Below are positions 8,457 to 16,124 of a DNA stretch of 55,569 bases, piece by piece. The stretch comes from JBDKTH01 sp964558295 (lineage in GTDB: Bacteria > Planctomycetota > Planctomycetia > Pirellulales > Thermoguttaceae): NCBI GenBank assembly GCA_964558295.1, contig CAZLDQ010000007.1, forward strand, positions 1-55,569. The letters run 5' to 3'. Position 1 is the first letter of the stretch, and each line of letters starts with the position of its first letter. A program made the translations under genes and the position numbers. The notes under the pieces are model-generated. The model was not told the DNA's origin. It did not search any database and was given only the letters and a program-made list of their open reading frames with translations.

Positions 8457-9961
8457 TACGCTCCAAGCGCGGAGCCGTGTTGGTTGTTGTGCTCGTGGTG
8501 ATCGCCGCGTTGAGTCTCTCCGCACTGGGGTACGCGGAATGGATGCTCACCGAACGCGAAGCTGTGGATCTGGCTGGACGTCAGATTCAGGCACGCGCCC
8601 TGGCCGAATCAGGGATCGAGTTGGCGAGGCTTTTTCTCAGCTCGGATCGTGAGACGCAAGAGGAACTGGGTGGCTGGTACGACAATTCGACCTACTTTCG
8701 TGGCGTCCTGGTGCTCGACGGGGAGGACGACCGTGGACGCGGCCGGTTCACGATGCCTGTTCTTGATGCGGAGACGGGTAACGTGCGGTTCGGGTTGGAA
8801 AACGAATCCGGAAAGCTCAACCTCAATGCCCTCGTGTCCTGGGACAAGGCAAGCGAAAACGCCGGCCGCCAACTGCTGATGAGTCTGCCGGACATGACCG
8901 AGGAGATCGCCGATGCAATCCTCGACTGGCTTGACTCGGACGACGAAACGCGCGAGTACGGCGCCGAGGCGGACTATTATCGGGGGCTCAATCCGTCCTA
9001 TGTGCCACGGAATGGTCCACTTCCCACGCTTGATGAGTTGCTTCTGGTCCGTGGCGTAACCCCCCAACTGTTGTTTGGTGCAAACGCGCAACGCATTGGC
9101 ATCACGGCTCCGAGTGAGGCGGAATCGACCGGCGGTGATACGGCGACGGGAGGCGGTTGGGCGTCCTACCTCACGCTCCACAGCCGTGAGGGGAACCTCA
9201 ATTCCGAGGGGACCGCGAAAATCAATCTCAACCAGGACGACATGGAGACGCTCTACGAGGAGCTTTGCGAGGTCGTGGATGAAACCTGGGCCAAGTATAT
9301 TGTGGCCTACCGGCAGCAAAGCTCGGCGTATCAGGCCAAAGAAAACGATCAAGCGAAGGTGGAAACCTCGCCCAGTGGCGACCTGGATCTGACCAAGAAG
9401 GGGAGTCTCAAGATCAATTCCATCCTTGACTTGGTTGACCAGCGGGTTCGCGTGACCTACAAGGATCAGACGAGCGAGGTGATCCTTGAGAGTCCCTTTG
9501 CGAATGACAAGGAGAAAATGCGAGACTATCTTCCTGAACTCCTGGAGGCGGTCACGACTTCGACGCAATCGACCCTCGGACGGATCAACCTTTACTACGC
9601 GCCGAAAGCCCTTCTGGCGGCGATTCCGGAGATGACCGATGAGATTGCCGAGCAGCTTGTTGCCGAGCGGGCAACGGTTTTGGCTAGCGGCGAGTCGTAC
9701 TCGCGGTACGAGGTGTGGCCGCTGGTGGAGGGGATCGTCACCCTCGACAAAATGAAGGCCCTTTTGCCCTACGTCACCGCGGGGGGGGCTGTCTATCGGT
9801 GCCAAGTGGTCGGGTTTTTTGATCGGGATGGGCCGAGTGCGCGAGTGGAAGCGGTGTTAGACGCTACCCAGTCCCCGCCAGCGGTGTTATTCTGGAGAGA
9901 TCTGAGCCGTTTGGGGGCCAGCTACTCTCTGGAGACACTCGGCAGCGCGGCGACGGAGTAG
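8453..9961 (+). CDS. gspK: Minor pseudopilin (GspK-like)
   Basis: The product is 502 residues, longer than the other pseudopilins, as is normal for GspK. The N-terminus (RSKRGAVLVVVLVVIAALS) lacks the Glu at +5, as in typical GspK, and is followed by a long helix (ALAESGIELARLF). The GspK alpha-domain signature is seen in LNLNALVSW and ADAILDWLDSDDETREYGAEADYY. A second helix-hairpin-helix-like segment (KINLNQDDMETLYEEL) follows. It overlaps gspJ by 4 nt. In known systems K caps the I-J-K tip complex. Confidence 0.9.
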   Translation: MIRSKRGAVLVVVLVVIAALSLSALGYAEWMLTEREAVDLAGRQIQARALAESGIELARLFLSSDRETQEELGGWYDNSTYFRGVLVLDGEDDRGRGRFTMPVLDAETGNVRFGLENESGKLNLNALVSWDKASENAGRQLLMSLPDMTEEIADAILDWLDSDDETREYGAEADYYRGLNPSYVPRNGPLPTLDELLLVRGVTPQLLFGANAQRIGITAPSEAESTGGDTATGGGWASYLTLHSREGNLNSEGTAKINLNQDDMETLYEELCEVVDETWAKYIVAYRQQSSAYQAKENDQAKVETSPSGDLDLTKKGSLKINSILDLVDQRVRVTYKDQTSEVILESPFANDKEKMRDYLPELLEAVTTSTQSTLGRINLYYAPKALLAAIPEMTDEIAEQLVAERATVLASGESYSRYEVWPLVEGIVTLDKMKALLPYVTAGGAVYRCQVVGFFDRDGPSARVEAVLDATQSPPAVLFWRDLSRLGASYSLETLGSAATE

Positions 9962-10008
9962 AGTGCAGTTGAAGAATCCTCGACGATCACGGCGATCACG
10001 GTACAAGC

Positions 10009-11451
10009 ATGGCGCGACTCCTTGCAATTGAATGGAACGGCAGCGAAGCTCGAGTGGCAGTTGCGTCCGCGCGCGCGGGCGGGATGGTTGTCGAAAAGGC
10101 CTTTACGGTTGACGTGGCTTCAGCGTCCTGCGAGGCTGGGCCTGAGGAAGGTTCCTTGGGACAGGCGTTGTCCGCTGCGCTGGCTGCCCAGCGAATCGGA
10201 CGCCTCGATGCGTTGGTTGCCGTGGGACGTAGCAGCGTCGAATTGCGGCAGATGACGCTTCCGCCGGTGCCCGACGAAGAATTGCCCGATTTGGTCCGTT
10301 TTCAGGCCCTGCGAGAATTCGGCTCGTTGGAGGAAGACTGGCCGTTGGACTACTTGCCGCTGGACGACGATCCCACGCAGGCGCGCAACGTGCTGGCTGC
10401 GGCGGTGAATCCGCGTTTGGTGGGGGAAATCCGTCAAGGGTGTGAAGCGGCCGGGGTGAAGCTGTCCCGGTTGGTTTTGCGTCCGGCGAGTGCCGCGTCG
10501 CTTCTGTTGCGTCGCCCGGCTGATTCGAACGTTGAAGTACGGTTGCTCATTGATCTGTTGCCGGAGGAAGCTGATCTGACGGTGCTGATCGGGGCCAAGG
10601 TCGTGTTTCTTCGTTGTGCGCGGCTTTCGGCGGATCCCTTTGAGTCTTCCCAGACGCTTGTTTCCGAAATCCGGCTGACGATGGCGGCCGCTCAAAACCA
10701 GTTGGCCGGCAAGCGGGTCGAACAGATCGTGCTTTTCGGCGGCGGGGAGGCATATTCGGCCCTTGCGCATCGAATTGGCGAGCAGCTTGCGGTGCCCACG
10801 GATCTGTTTGACCCGTTTGAAGGATTGCAGCTTGAAGGGGAACTGCGAAAGAAGTTGCCAGAACCTCGCGGCCGGTTTGCCGCCGTCTTGGGGATGCTTG
10901 CCAAGGAATTGGCCGAAGAGCCGCAGGCTTTCGATTTTCTCCATCCCCGCCAGCGCCCCGAACCGCCCAACCGGCGCAACACTTACGTGCTGGCCGGCTT
11001 GGCGGCCGGGCTCTTGGTGCTTCTGGTGGTTCTGGCCGGCTGGTATCAGCGAAGCGAAGGGCGCGCCGCCGTATTGCAATTGCAGGCTGAATCGAAGTTG
11101 CTGGACAAGAAGGTCGCAGAAGCCGACAAGCTCCAGAAGCAGGCGGCGGAGATCGACAAATGGATGGCTGACGAGATCGTCTGGCTTGACGAGTTGCGCT
11201 GGCTTTCGGAGAAATTCCCCTCCGCCGAAGATGCCATGCTGACGCAGATGAAGATGAGCGTCGGCACGGAGAAGGGCGAGATCGTCCTCGACGGTCTCGC
11301 CCGCGATGTTGAGGCCGTCAAGAAGCTCGACAGCGCTTTGCACGACGAACACCGCCGCATGGCCGGGAAGACCAAGGGCGAACATAAGTCCGGCTCCTCC
11401 TATGCGCTGCAATTCCGATCCTCGTTGTTGGTCACCCCCGCGAAGCCATGA
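10009..11451 (+). CDS. gspL: Secretion assembly protein GspL/PilM-PilN-like
   Basis: The N-terminal about 300 residues (LLAIEWNGSEARVAVAS at the start) resemble the actin-like cytoplasmic domain of PilM/GspL. A single membrane helix (about residues 322-346) is followed by a coiled coil and a small periplasmic domain of PilN/GspL type. The protein therefore combines the PilM and PilN functions, as GspL does, and would link the ATPase to the inner-membrane platform. It begins 47 nt after gspK and overlaps the next gene by 4 nt. The nucleotide-binding residues expected of PilM could not be confirmed by eye. Confidence 0.85.
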   Translation: MARLLAIEWNGSEARVAVASARAGGMVVEKAFTVDVASASCEAGPEEGSLGQALSAALAAQRIGRLDALVAVGRSSVELRQMTLPPVPDEELPDLVRFQALREFGSLEEDWPLDYLPLDDDPTQARNVLAAAVNPRLVGEIRQGCEAAGVKLSRLVLRPASAASLLLRRPADSNVEVRLLIDLLPEEADLTVLIGAKVVFLRCARLSADPFESSQTLVSEIRLTMAAAQNQLAGKRVEQIVLFGGGEAYSALAHRIGEQLAVPTDLFDPFEGLQLEGELRKKLPEPRGRFAAVLGMLAKELAEEPQAFDFLHPRQRPEPPNRRNTYVLAGLAAGLLVLLVVLAGWYQRSEGRAAVLQLQAESKLLDKKVAEADKLQKQAAEIDKWMADEIVWLDELRWLSEKFPSAEDAMLTQMKMSVGTEKGEIVLDGLARDVEAVKKLDSALHDEHRRMAGKTKGEHKSGSSYALQFRSSLLVTPAKP

Positions 11452-12359
11452 AGCAACTGGAAAAGCGTGAAAAAGTGCTCGTCGTGGTCACCAGTCTGTT
11501 CTTGCTGGCGATCGTCGGCCGCTGGCTCGTTTCGACGTGGCGCGGGCCGCTGAACCAGCTTAGTGCCCAGCAGGCCAATCTGAGGCGGGAGATCGATCGA
11601 AAAAAGAAGCAGATCCAGAAGGGCCAAGCCGCACAAGGCCGCCTTGATGCCTGGTGCAGGGCGTCGCTCCCTTCCGATCTGGAAACGGCTCGCTCGCTCT
11701 ATCAGAACTGGCTCCTGACGCTTGCCACCGAAGCTGGCTTTGACGGAACCAAGGTTGAGGCCGGTCAGGGACGCCAGCGGGGCGAAGTCTATCATGCGCT
11801 TCGCTTCAGCCTCCAGGCCCAAGCACCGTTGGATCGTCTCACGCGGTTTCTCCAGCGGTTCTACACGGCGGGGCATCTGCATCAGATTCGCAGCTTGAGT
11901 CTCGTGCCGATGGACAAGTCGGACGCGCTTGATATCCAGTTGTCGATCGAGGCGTTGGCCCTGCCAGGGGCTGATCGCAAGGACAAGCTGACCAACGAAT
12001 CATCCAATCGTCTTGGGGCATCACCGGATGCCTACCGTGTCATTGCTTCACGCAACCTCTTCGCTCCTTACAAACCTTCGGCGCCTCCGCACGTTGAGAC
12101 TCCACCGCCGCCGTTCGACGCGGCGAAGTTCGCCTTTCTCACAGGAATCGTGGCGATGGACGGGAAGCCGGAAGCGTGGCTTCTGGTGCGTTCCACCGGC
12201 AAGAAGCTGCAACTGCACGAAGGCGATCCGTTCGAGGTCGGCGACCTTCGCGGAAAGGTTTTGCGGATTGGTTCTCGCGAGGTGGAGGTTGAAATCTCTG
12301 GGCAGCGTTGGCGTCTCCCGTTGGGCGACAACCTTCGCGAGATGATTGAAGTGCCTTAA
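11448..12359 (+). CDS. PilO/GspM-like protein with C-terminal GspC/PilP-like domain
   Basis: The first about 175 residues contain one membrane helix (VLVVVTSLFLLAIVGRW), a coiled coil and a ferredoxin-like region, the arrangement of GspM/PilO. After a Pro-rich linker (PSAPPHVETPPPPF), residues about 193-303 begin with RVIASRNLFAPY and continue FLTGIVAMDGKPEAWLLV ... GDPFEVGDLRGKVLRI, the strand pattern of GspC HR/PilP domains, which contact the secretin. One polypeptide thus appears to combine two components that are normally separate. It is the last gene of the operon. The N-terminal call is from position and architecture; the C-terminal call is from pattern. Confidence 0.7.
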   Translation: MKQLEKREKVLVVVTSLFLLAIVGRWLVSTWRGPLNQLSAQQANLRREIDRKKKQIQKGQAAQGRLDAWCRASLPSDLETARSLYQNWLLTLATEAGFDGTKVEAGQGRQRGEVYHALRFSLQAQAPLDRLTRFLQRFYTAGHLHQIRSLSLVPMDKSDALDIQLSIEALALPGADRKDKLTNESSNRLGASPDAYRVIASRNLFAPYKPSAPPHVETPPPPFDAAKFAFLTGIVAMDGKPEAWLLVRSTGKKLQLHEGDPFEVGDLRGKVLRIGSREVEVEISGQRWRLPLGDNLREMIEVP

Positions 12360-12426
12360 CATCAACGAACGAACGACACCGCTGGAGGGCGGTCGAGGGG
12401 AACGTTGCCGCCGGCCGCGGGATCTG

Positions 12427-13965
12427 TCAATAGCGTTGGAGCAGGTCGAGCATCTTCCGGTCGAGTTTGTGGCCGTGGAAGTCCTCATAGGCTACGTCGC
12501 TGCGCTCGCTATCGAGGATGCCGAACGAGCCGCGGAAGTTCCACAGGGCCCAGCCGAATCCGGCCTCTTGCCAATTCTTCAGGCAATCTTCCATCCAGGC
12601 GAGCACCACGGGGTGGGGTGTTTTGTTGTAGCAACCAAACTCGCCGACGATGACGCCGATTCCCTGGGCCTTGGCGTTTTTCCAGGGAACGATCGTTTTG
12701 TTCCAGAGCCACTGGCGATCCTCGGCCTCTTCCCCGGCAAACGGGTTGCCGCCCACGCCCGGCTGATAGGCGACCTGGGCCGGACGTTGGTTCCAGCCGT
12801 TGCGCAGCGCGAGGCGGTCCTCGGCAGCTCCGGGACGCTTCAGGCCGAGCTCGCTCAGTTGGAGCCAATCGCCGCCGGTTAGCGCCAGTTCTACCCGGCG
12901 AGCACCGGCGGGAATCTGGGTCTGGTAGTCGCGGTCATAGGTGTTCTGGTAGATCTTCCACTCCGGCTTGAACTCGGCCTTCTGCCATTCGCCTTCGCCG
13001 GGTCCGCAGACGAACTGTTTTTCCCAGATTATCTTCCCGTCGGCCTTGGCCACGAGCGTCGCGCGGGCGGAAACGGTCATTACGTGAACCCGGAGTGTCG
13101 TCTCCGCAGCAAAGGGGCCTTCGATCACCAGCGGCAGTTTGGCTTCCTTGCTCATGCCGCTCTTCTGCGGGGCGAACAATGTGCCGTAGGCCATCAGCCG
13201 CGGCCAGGTGGGCATGGGGAACTTGTCGGCTCCGTTCATCCAGCTCGCCTTGTAATGGGTCACATCGGCGGGCGTGTAGCCTCGCGTGGCTTGGGCTAAG
13301 CCCAACTCGGCCAGTTCGAGGACCGGATGCTGGCCCCACTGGAGGCCGTCGGAGATGATCAACCGATTGGGATCCTCCGCCCGGATTGCGGCCACGATCT
13401 TCTTGACAACTGCCACGTAGACGTCCGGCTCGATATGGGCCGGTTCGTTGAACAGGTTGAAACTGAGCCGTTCATTGGGGATTCCGCGGTAGCGCCGGGC
13501 GAAGGTGCCCCAGTGCAAGGCACAGACCCGTTGTGCTTCTGCGTCGGTCCAGAGGCTTTTGGGTTCCGGCGGCTTGGCTACGGTGTAGCCGGGGGCGCGG
13601 TGGAAGTTGATACAAACGTGGATCCCATACTTCTCGCCCCAGGCCACGGCTTGGTCGATGTCTTGGAGTTGCTTCTCGTTGAACTGGGTCCAGTCGTCCC
13701 CTTTGATCCAGATCCGATAGTCCATCGGCAGGCGGACGAAGTTGAAGCCCAGTTGGTGGATGAGTCGAAAGTCTTCTTCGAGAAACGGCCCGTTGTCTCC
13801 TCGACGGTAGAACTTTTCCAAGAGGTTGAACCCCCGCCATCGCGGCAAGTGCTTGGCGTCGGCCTTGGGGAGAACGGCGGCCGGTTCGGCGGAGGTCGCC
13901 TGTGATGGCGAGAACAATGTGATGGTCAGAACCAGGAGAACGAGGCTCAAAAGGGCTTGACGCAT
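12427..13965 (-). CDS. Secreted glycoside hydrolase family 5-type (cellulase-like) protein
   Basis: After a signal peptide (LLSLVLLVLTITLFSPSQATSA), the 512-residue product shows the GH5 barrel: WRGFNLLEKF, FNFVRLPMDYRIW, HVCINFHRAPG and LSFNLFNEPAH, with the acid/base Glu at about residue 174. VIVGEFGCYNKT carries the nucleophile Glu at about residue 442. The gap of about 268 residues between them is much longer than normal and includes a beta-rich insert (about 255-390). The start is the ATG directly before the signal peptide; upstream in-frame codons look non-coding. It probably hydrolyses a beta-linked polysaccharide outside the cytoplasm. It lies downstream of the AraC-type gene on the same strand. 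Confidence 0.9.
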   Translation of the reverse strand: MRQALLSLVLLVLTITLFSPSQATSAEPAAVLPKADAKHLPRWRGFNLLEKFYRRGDNGPFLEEDFRLIHQLGFNFVRLPMDYRIWIKGDDWTQFNEKQLQDIDQAVAWGEKYGIHVCINFHRAPGYTVAKPPEPKSLWTDAEAQRVCALHWGTFARRYRGIPNERLSFNLFNEPAHIEPDVYVAVVKKIVAAIRAEDPNRLIISDGLQWGQHPVLELAELGLAQATRGYTPADVTHYKASWMNGADKFPMPTWPRLMAYGTLFAPQKSGMSKEAKLPLVIEGPFAAETTLRVHVMTVSARATLVAKADGKIIWEKQFVCGPGEGEWQKAEFKPEWKIYQNTYDRDYQTQIPAGARRVELALTGGDWLQLSELGLKRPGAAEDRLALRNGWNQRPAQVAYQPGVGGNPFAGEEAEDRQWLWNKTIVPWKNAKAQGIGVIVGEFGCYNKTPHPVVLAWMEDCLKNWQEAGFGWALWNFRGSFGILDSERSDVAYEDFHGHKLDRKMLDLLQRY

Positions 13966-14229
13966 GGCGGGGCCTGTTGGCAACGGTTGCAGTGGAAGGT
14001 TCGAAACATTCCAACAGCATAGTCGAGTCTGGCGGCGGAGGCAAACCTGGGAATTGGACGGGGGAAAGCCTGGTCTTGCCGGCGTTCGTTTCGCCAACCG
14101 TTTGGGCTTTCTGCCGCGGGAAAGACTCTTCCAGGGGGCTGGGTTCTTTTCAGTACGGCCTTCGGGTTGCCGGGCAAAACGGCTCAACCCCCTGTTCCGA
14201 GGTGCGAGGAGAAATAACGGGCAAACGGG

Positions 14230-14432
14230 CTTAGAGGCCCTCGTCCAGAAATGTTGGAGGAAGACGTTCAGCTCGTCGTCCAGCGGGCGAAGGAGCAGTC
14301 TCCCCACACCCATCCGCGGATCATCAGCGACAACGGGGCGCAGTTCATCGGCCGTGACTTCAAGGGACTCATCCGCCCGTTGGGCATGACCCACGTACGA
14401 ATGTCCCCCGGCTGTCCGCGAAGCAAGACACT
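14230..14432 (+). pseudogene. IS3-type transposase fragment (integrase core remnant)
   Basis: The frame here encodes LEEDVQLVVQRAKEQ followed by PRIISDNGAQFIGRDFK and GMTHVRMSPG, the region around the second catalytic Asp (DNG) of DDE transposases of the IS3/rve type. The expected continuation (YYPQSNGKIERWH) is replaced by unrelated residues after about 14430, and an in-frame stop lies upstream at 14215. Neither the first Asp nor the last Glu of the triad is present, so it is a dead remnant. No terminal repeats were found. The rest of the 13966-14445 gap holds nothing else I recognise. Confidence 0.8.
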
Positions 14433-14445
14433 CCGGGCTACGTTT

Positions 14446-15630
14446 CTACGCGTGCGGCTCGCGGCGATACTGGCCGGGGGTCTGGCCGGTGGCCTTTTTG
14501 AACAGCACGCACATCGATTCGACATAGCGGAAGCCAGCCAACTGGGCGATCTTGGCCAACGGGTAGTTGGTCATCGTCAAGAGTTGTTTGACATGCCCCA
14601 ACTGCACGCGGGTGATTTCATCCCGGGGCGAACGGCCCAACAGGGCGGCAAAGCGACGTTCCAGCGTGCGCCGCGACATGGGCACGTGGGCCAGAAGATC
14701 GTCGACGTCGATCCCGTCGCACGCATGCTGGCGGATGTAGTGCAACGCGGCGGCCACGTCGGCATCGGCCACGGCGACCAGATCGGTTGATTGACGGGCG
14801 ACGACGCCCCGCGGCTCGACAATCGTCTTGTCCAGGGAAGGGGCTTCTCCCTGCATCAAACGGTCCAACAGCGCGGCGGCCTGGTAGCCGACTTCCTCGG
14901 GATGCTGCTCGACGCTCGACAGCGGCGGCTGCGACAGCTCGCAGATCACCTCGTCGTTGTCCACGCCGATCACGGCGACTTCTTCCGGTACGGGCAAATT
15001 GAGGTCGCCGCAGGCCATCAGGATCTGATGTGCTCGCAGATCGTTGCAGGCCATCAGGCCCACGGGCTTGGGGAGCGATTGGAGCCAGCGGGCGATCGTC
15101 TCCTCGCAGCGGAGCTCATAGTCTTCGCTGGCGGCAATCAGCGTTCGTCGATGCCGGCGGGGCGGGGCGTAAACGCTCACCGCGTAGCCCAAGGCGGTCA
15201 GATGTTCGACGAAATGGCGGCTCCGGTCGTCGGAGGAGAACACCCCAGGCAGACCGCAATAGGCGAAGTGGCGCAGGCCACGCTCGATCAGGTGTTCAGC
15301 GGCCAGCCGGGCGATTGCCTGATTGTCGGTAATCACGGCCGGGATTGTGCCCCCGTCCTCATGTTCGAACAGGTCGACGACCGGAAGTCCCAACTGCTTG
15401 ATTTGCGCGGCCAGCTTGCGATTCTCGATTCGGGCGATGATCCCGTCCCCCTGCCAGTTGCGCAGCCAGGAGGGGGCTGTGTCGGACAGTTTGCGCTCGG
15501 TATGATAGACCTTCCAGCGACCGTGGGTCTGGACGTACTGGCCAATGCCCCGCAGAACCCCGCGTCCAAAGTTGCGCGACCACTCGACCAACAGGGCCAC
15601 CTTCCGAATGCGGTGCCGGACACGGGACAT
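14446..15630 (-). CDS. XylR-like AraC-family transcriptional regulator
   Basis: The 394-residue product has the two-part architecture of E. coli XylR. Residues about 9-275 form a LacI/periplasmic-binding-type sugar-sensing domain (VALLVEWSRNFGRGVLRGI at the start, then GLMACNDLRAHQIL and VIGVDNDEVICELSQPPLSSV). Residues about 290-390 form the AraC-type double helix-turn-helix (MSRRTLERRF and KIAQLAGFRYVESMCVLFKK). It should bind a sugar in the cytoplasm and activate or repress neighbouring sugar genes. The start ATG is followed by the expected basic N-terminus. A good promoter lies about 95 nt upstream. Its neighbours are a GH5 hydrolase and the large sugar locus. Confidence 0.92.
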   Translation of the reverse strand: MSRVRHRIRKVALLVEWSRNFGRGVLRGIGQYVQTHGRWKVYHTERKLSDTAPSWLRNWQGDGIIARIENRKLAAQIKQLGLPVVDLFEHEDGGTIPAVITDNQAIARLAAEHLIERGLRHFAYCGLPGVFSSDDRSRHFVEHLTALGYAVSVYAPPRRHRRTLIAASEDYELRCEETIARWLQSLPKPVGLMACNDLRAHQILMACGDLNLPVPEEVAVIGVDNDEVICELSQPPLSSVEQHPEEVGYQAAALLDRLMQGEAPSLDKTIVEPRGVVARQSTDLVAVADADVAAALHYIRQHACDGIDVDDLLAHVPMSRRTLERRFAALLGRSPRDEITRVQLGHVKQLLTMTNYPLAKIAQLAGFRYVESMCVLFKKATGQTPGQYRREPHA

Positions 15631-15678
15631 GACGCAAACCGTCGAGTCGGAGTAAGGAATCAGGAACGTCCATGGTCG

Positions 15679-15700
15679 TCGCCGATGATTGGATCGGCGA
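15679..15700. promoter_or_regulatory. 8-bp inverted repeat in the leader of the XylR-like gene
   Basis: Perfect arms tcgccgat and atcggcga flank a 6-nt spacer. The repeat lies between the predicted transcription start and the start codon, so it could be an operator or a leader hairpin. Confidence 0.5.
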
Positions 15701-15725
15701 GCACCAGCTCTCGGGAATCGCCTTG

Positions 15726-15754
15726 ATTATAAATCCACTGAGGGTGGTTGTCAC
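15726..15754 (-). promoter_or_regulatory. Putative sigma70-type promoter of the XylR-like gene
   Basis: On the minus strand, GTGACA (15754-15749) is followed after exactly 17 nt by a perfect TATAAT (15731-15726). Transcription would begin near 15719, about 90 nt before the ATG. An inverted repeat overlaps the -35 box. Confidence 0.6.
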
Positions 15755-15758
15755 CACC
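15743..15758. promoter_or_regulatory. Operator-like inverted repeat over the -35 box
   Basis: The arms ggtggt and accacc are separated by 4 nt. The repeat covers the -35 element of the regulator's promoter, a position suited to autoregulation. The short arms make a chance occurrence possible. Confidence 0.4.
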
Positions 15759-16060
15759 AGGCATGCTTTCGGGGCCGACGAGTGGCCTGTTGGGCCGAAT
15801 CGGCTCTCGGAGCGTCCGCTCTGTCTGGCTGGATGCCGGATAAAGCTGGGGGAGGAGAACCACGGATGACTCGGATAGCACGGGGGGCGCAGCCAAGGCG
15901 CGTTGTCCGGACCAGGCCTGGCGTGGCCGCCTGACGCAAACTCTTAAACGTTTTGACGCATACGGCCATTGATGGGGCCTGTGGCGAAGCCTAGACTACG
16001 CGCATCATGGGAGGGTGACAGGTTTCCGGTTTATCGTGCGGCCGAAACCAAAAGGGGGCT

Positions 16061-16081
16061 TGCCTGGAGCGGTTCCAGGCA
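16061..16081 (+). promoter_or_regulatory. Inverted repeat upstream of the first Gfo/Idh/MocA gene
   Basis: Perfect 8-bp arms tgcctgga and tccaggca with a 5-nt spacer lie 43 nt before the start codon. It may be a regulator-binding site or a leader hairpin; no binding protein can be assigned. Confidence 0.45.
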
Positions 16082-16124
16082 GACATTCAGCGGCAATCTT
16101 GAGAACCAGAGGGAATGAGCAGCC

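Larger units (their letters stand above)
15631..16124. other. Divergent regulatory region between xylR-like gene and carbohydrate locus
   Basis: These 494 bases contain no credible gene. They hold the minus-strand promoter at 15726-15754, two operator-like inverted repeats (15679-15700 and 15743-15758), and a palindrome near the start of the next gene (16061-16081). The concentration of palindromes fits a control region for both divergent transcripts. Confidence 0.6.

Noticed and set aside
12360..12426. Terminator stem (accgc/gcggt) between the convergent secretion and GH5 genes
   Set aside because: Only five base pairs and no T-tract; too weak to call.
13966..14394. N-terminal extension of the GH5 protein to 14394
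   Set aside because: The upstream frame has no domain pattern, includes the antisense of a transposase remnant, and would bury a clear signal peptide internally.
14433..14790. Continuation of the transposase frame to 14790
   Set aside because: This part is antisense to the XylR-like gene and no longer resembles a transposase.
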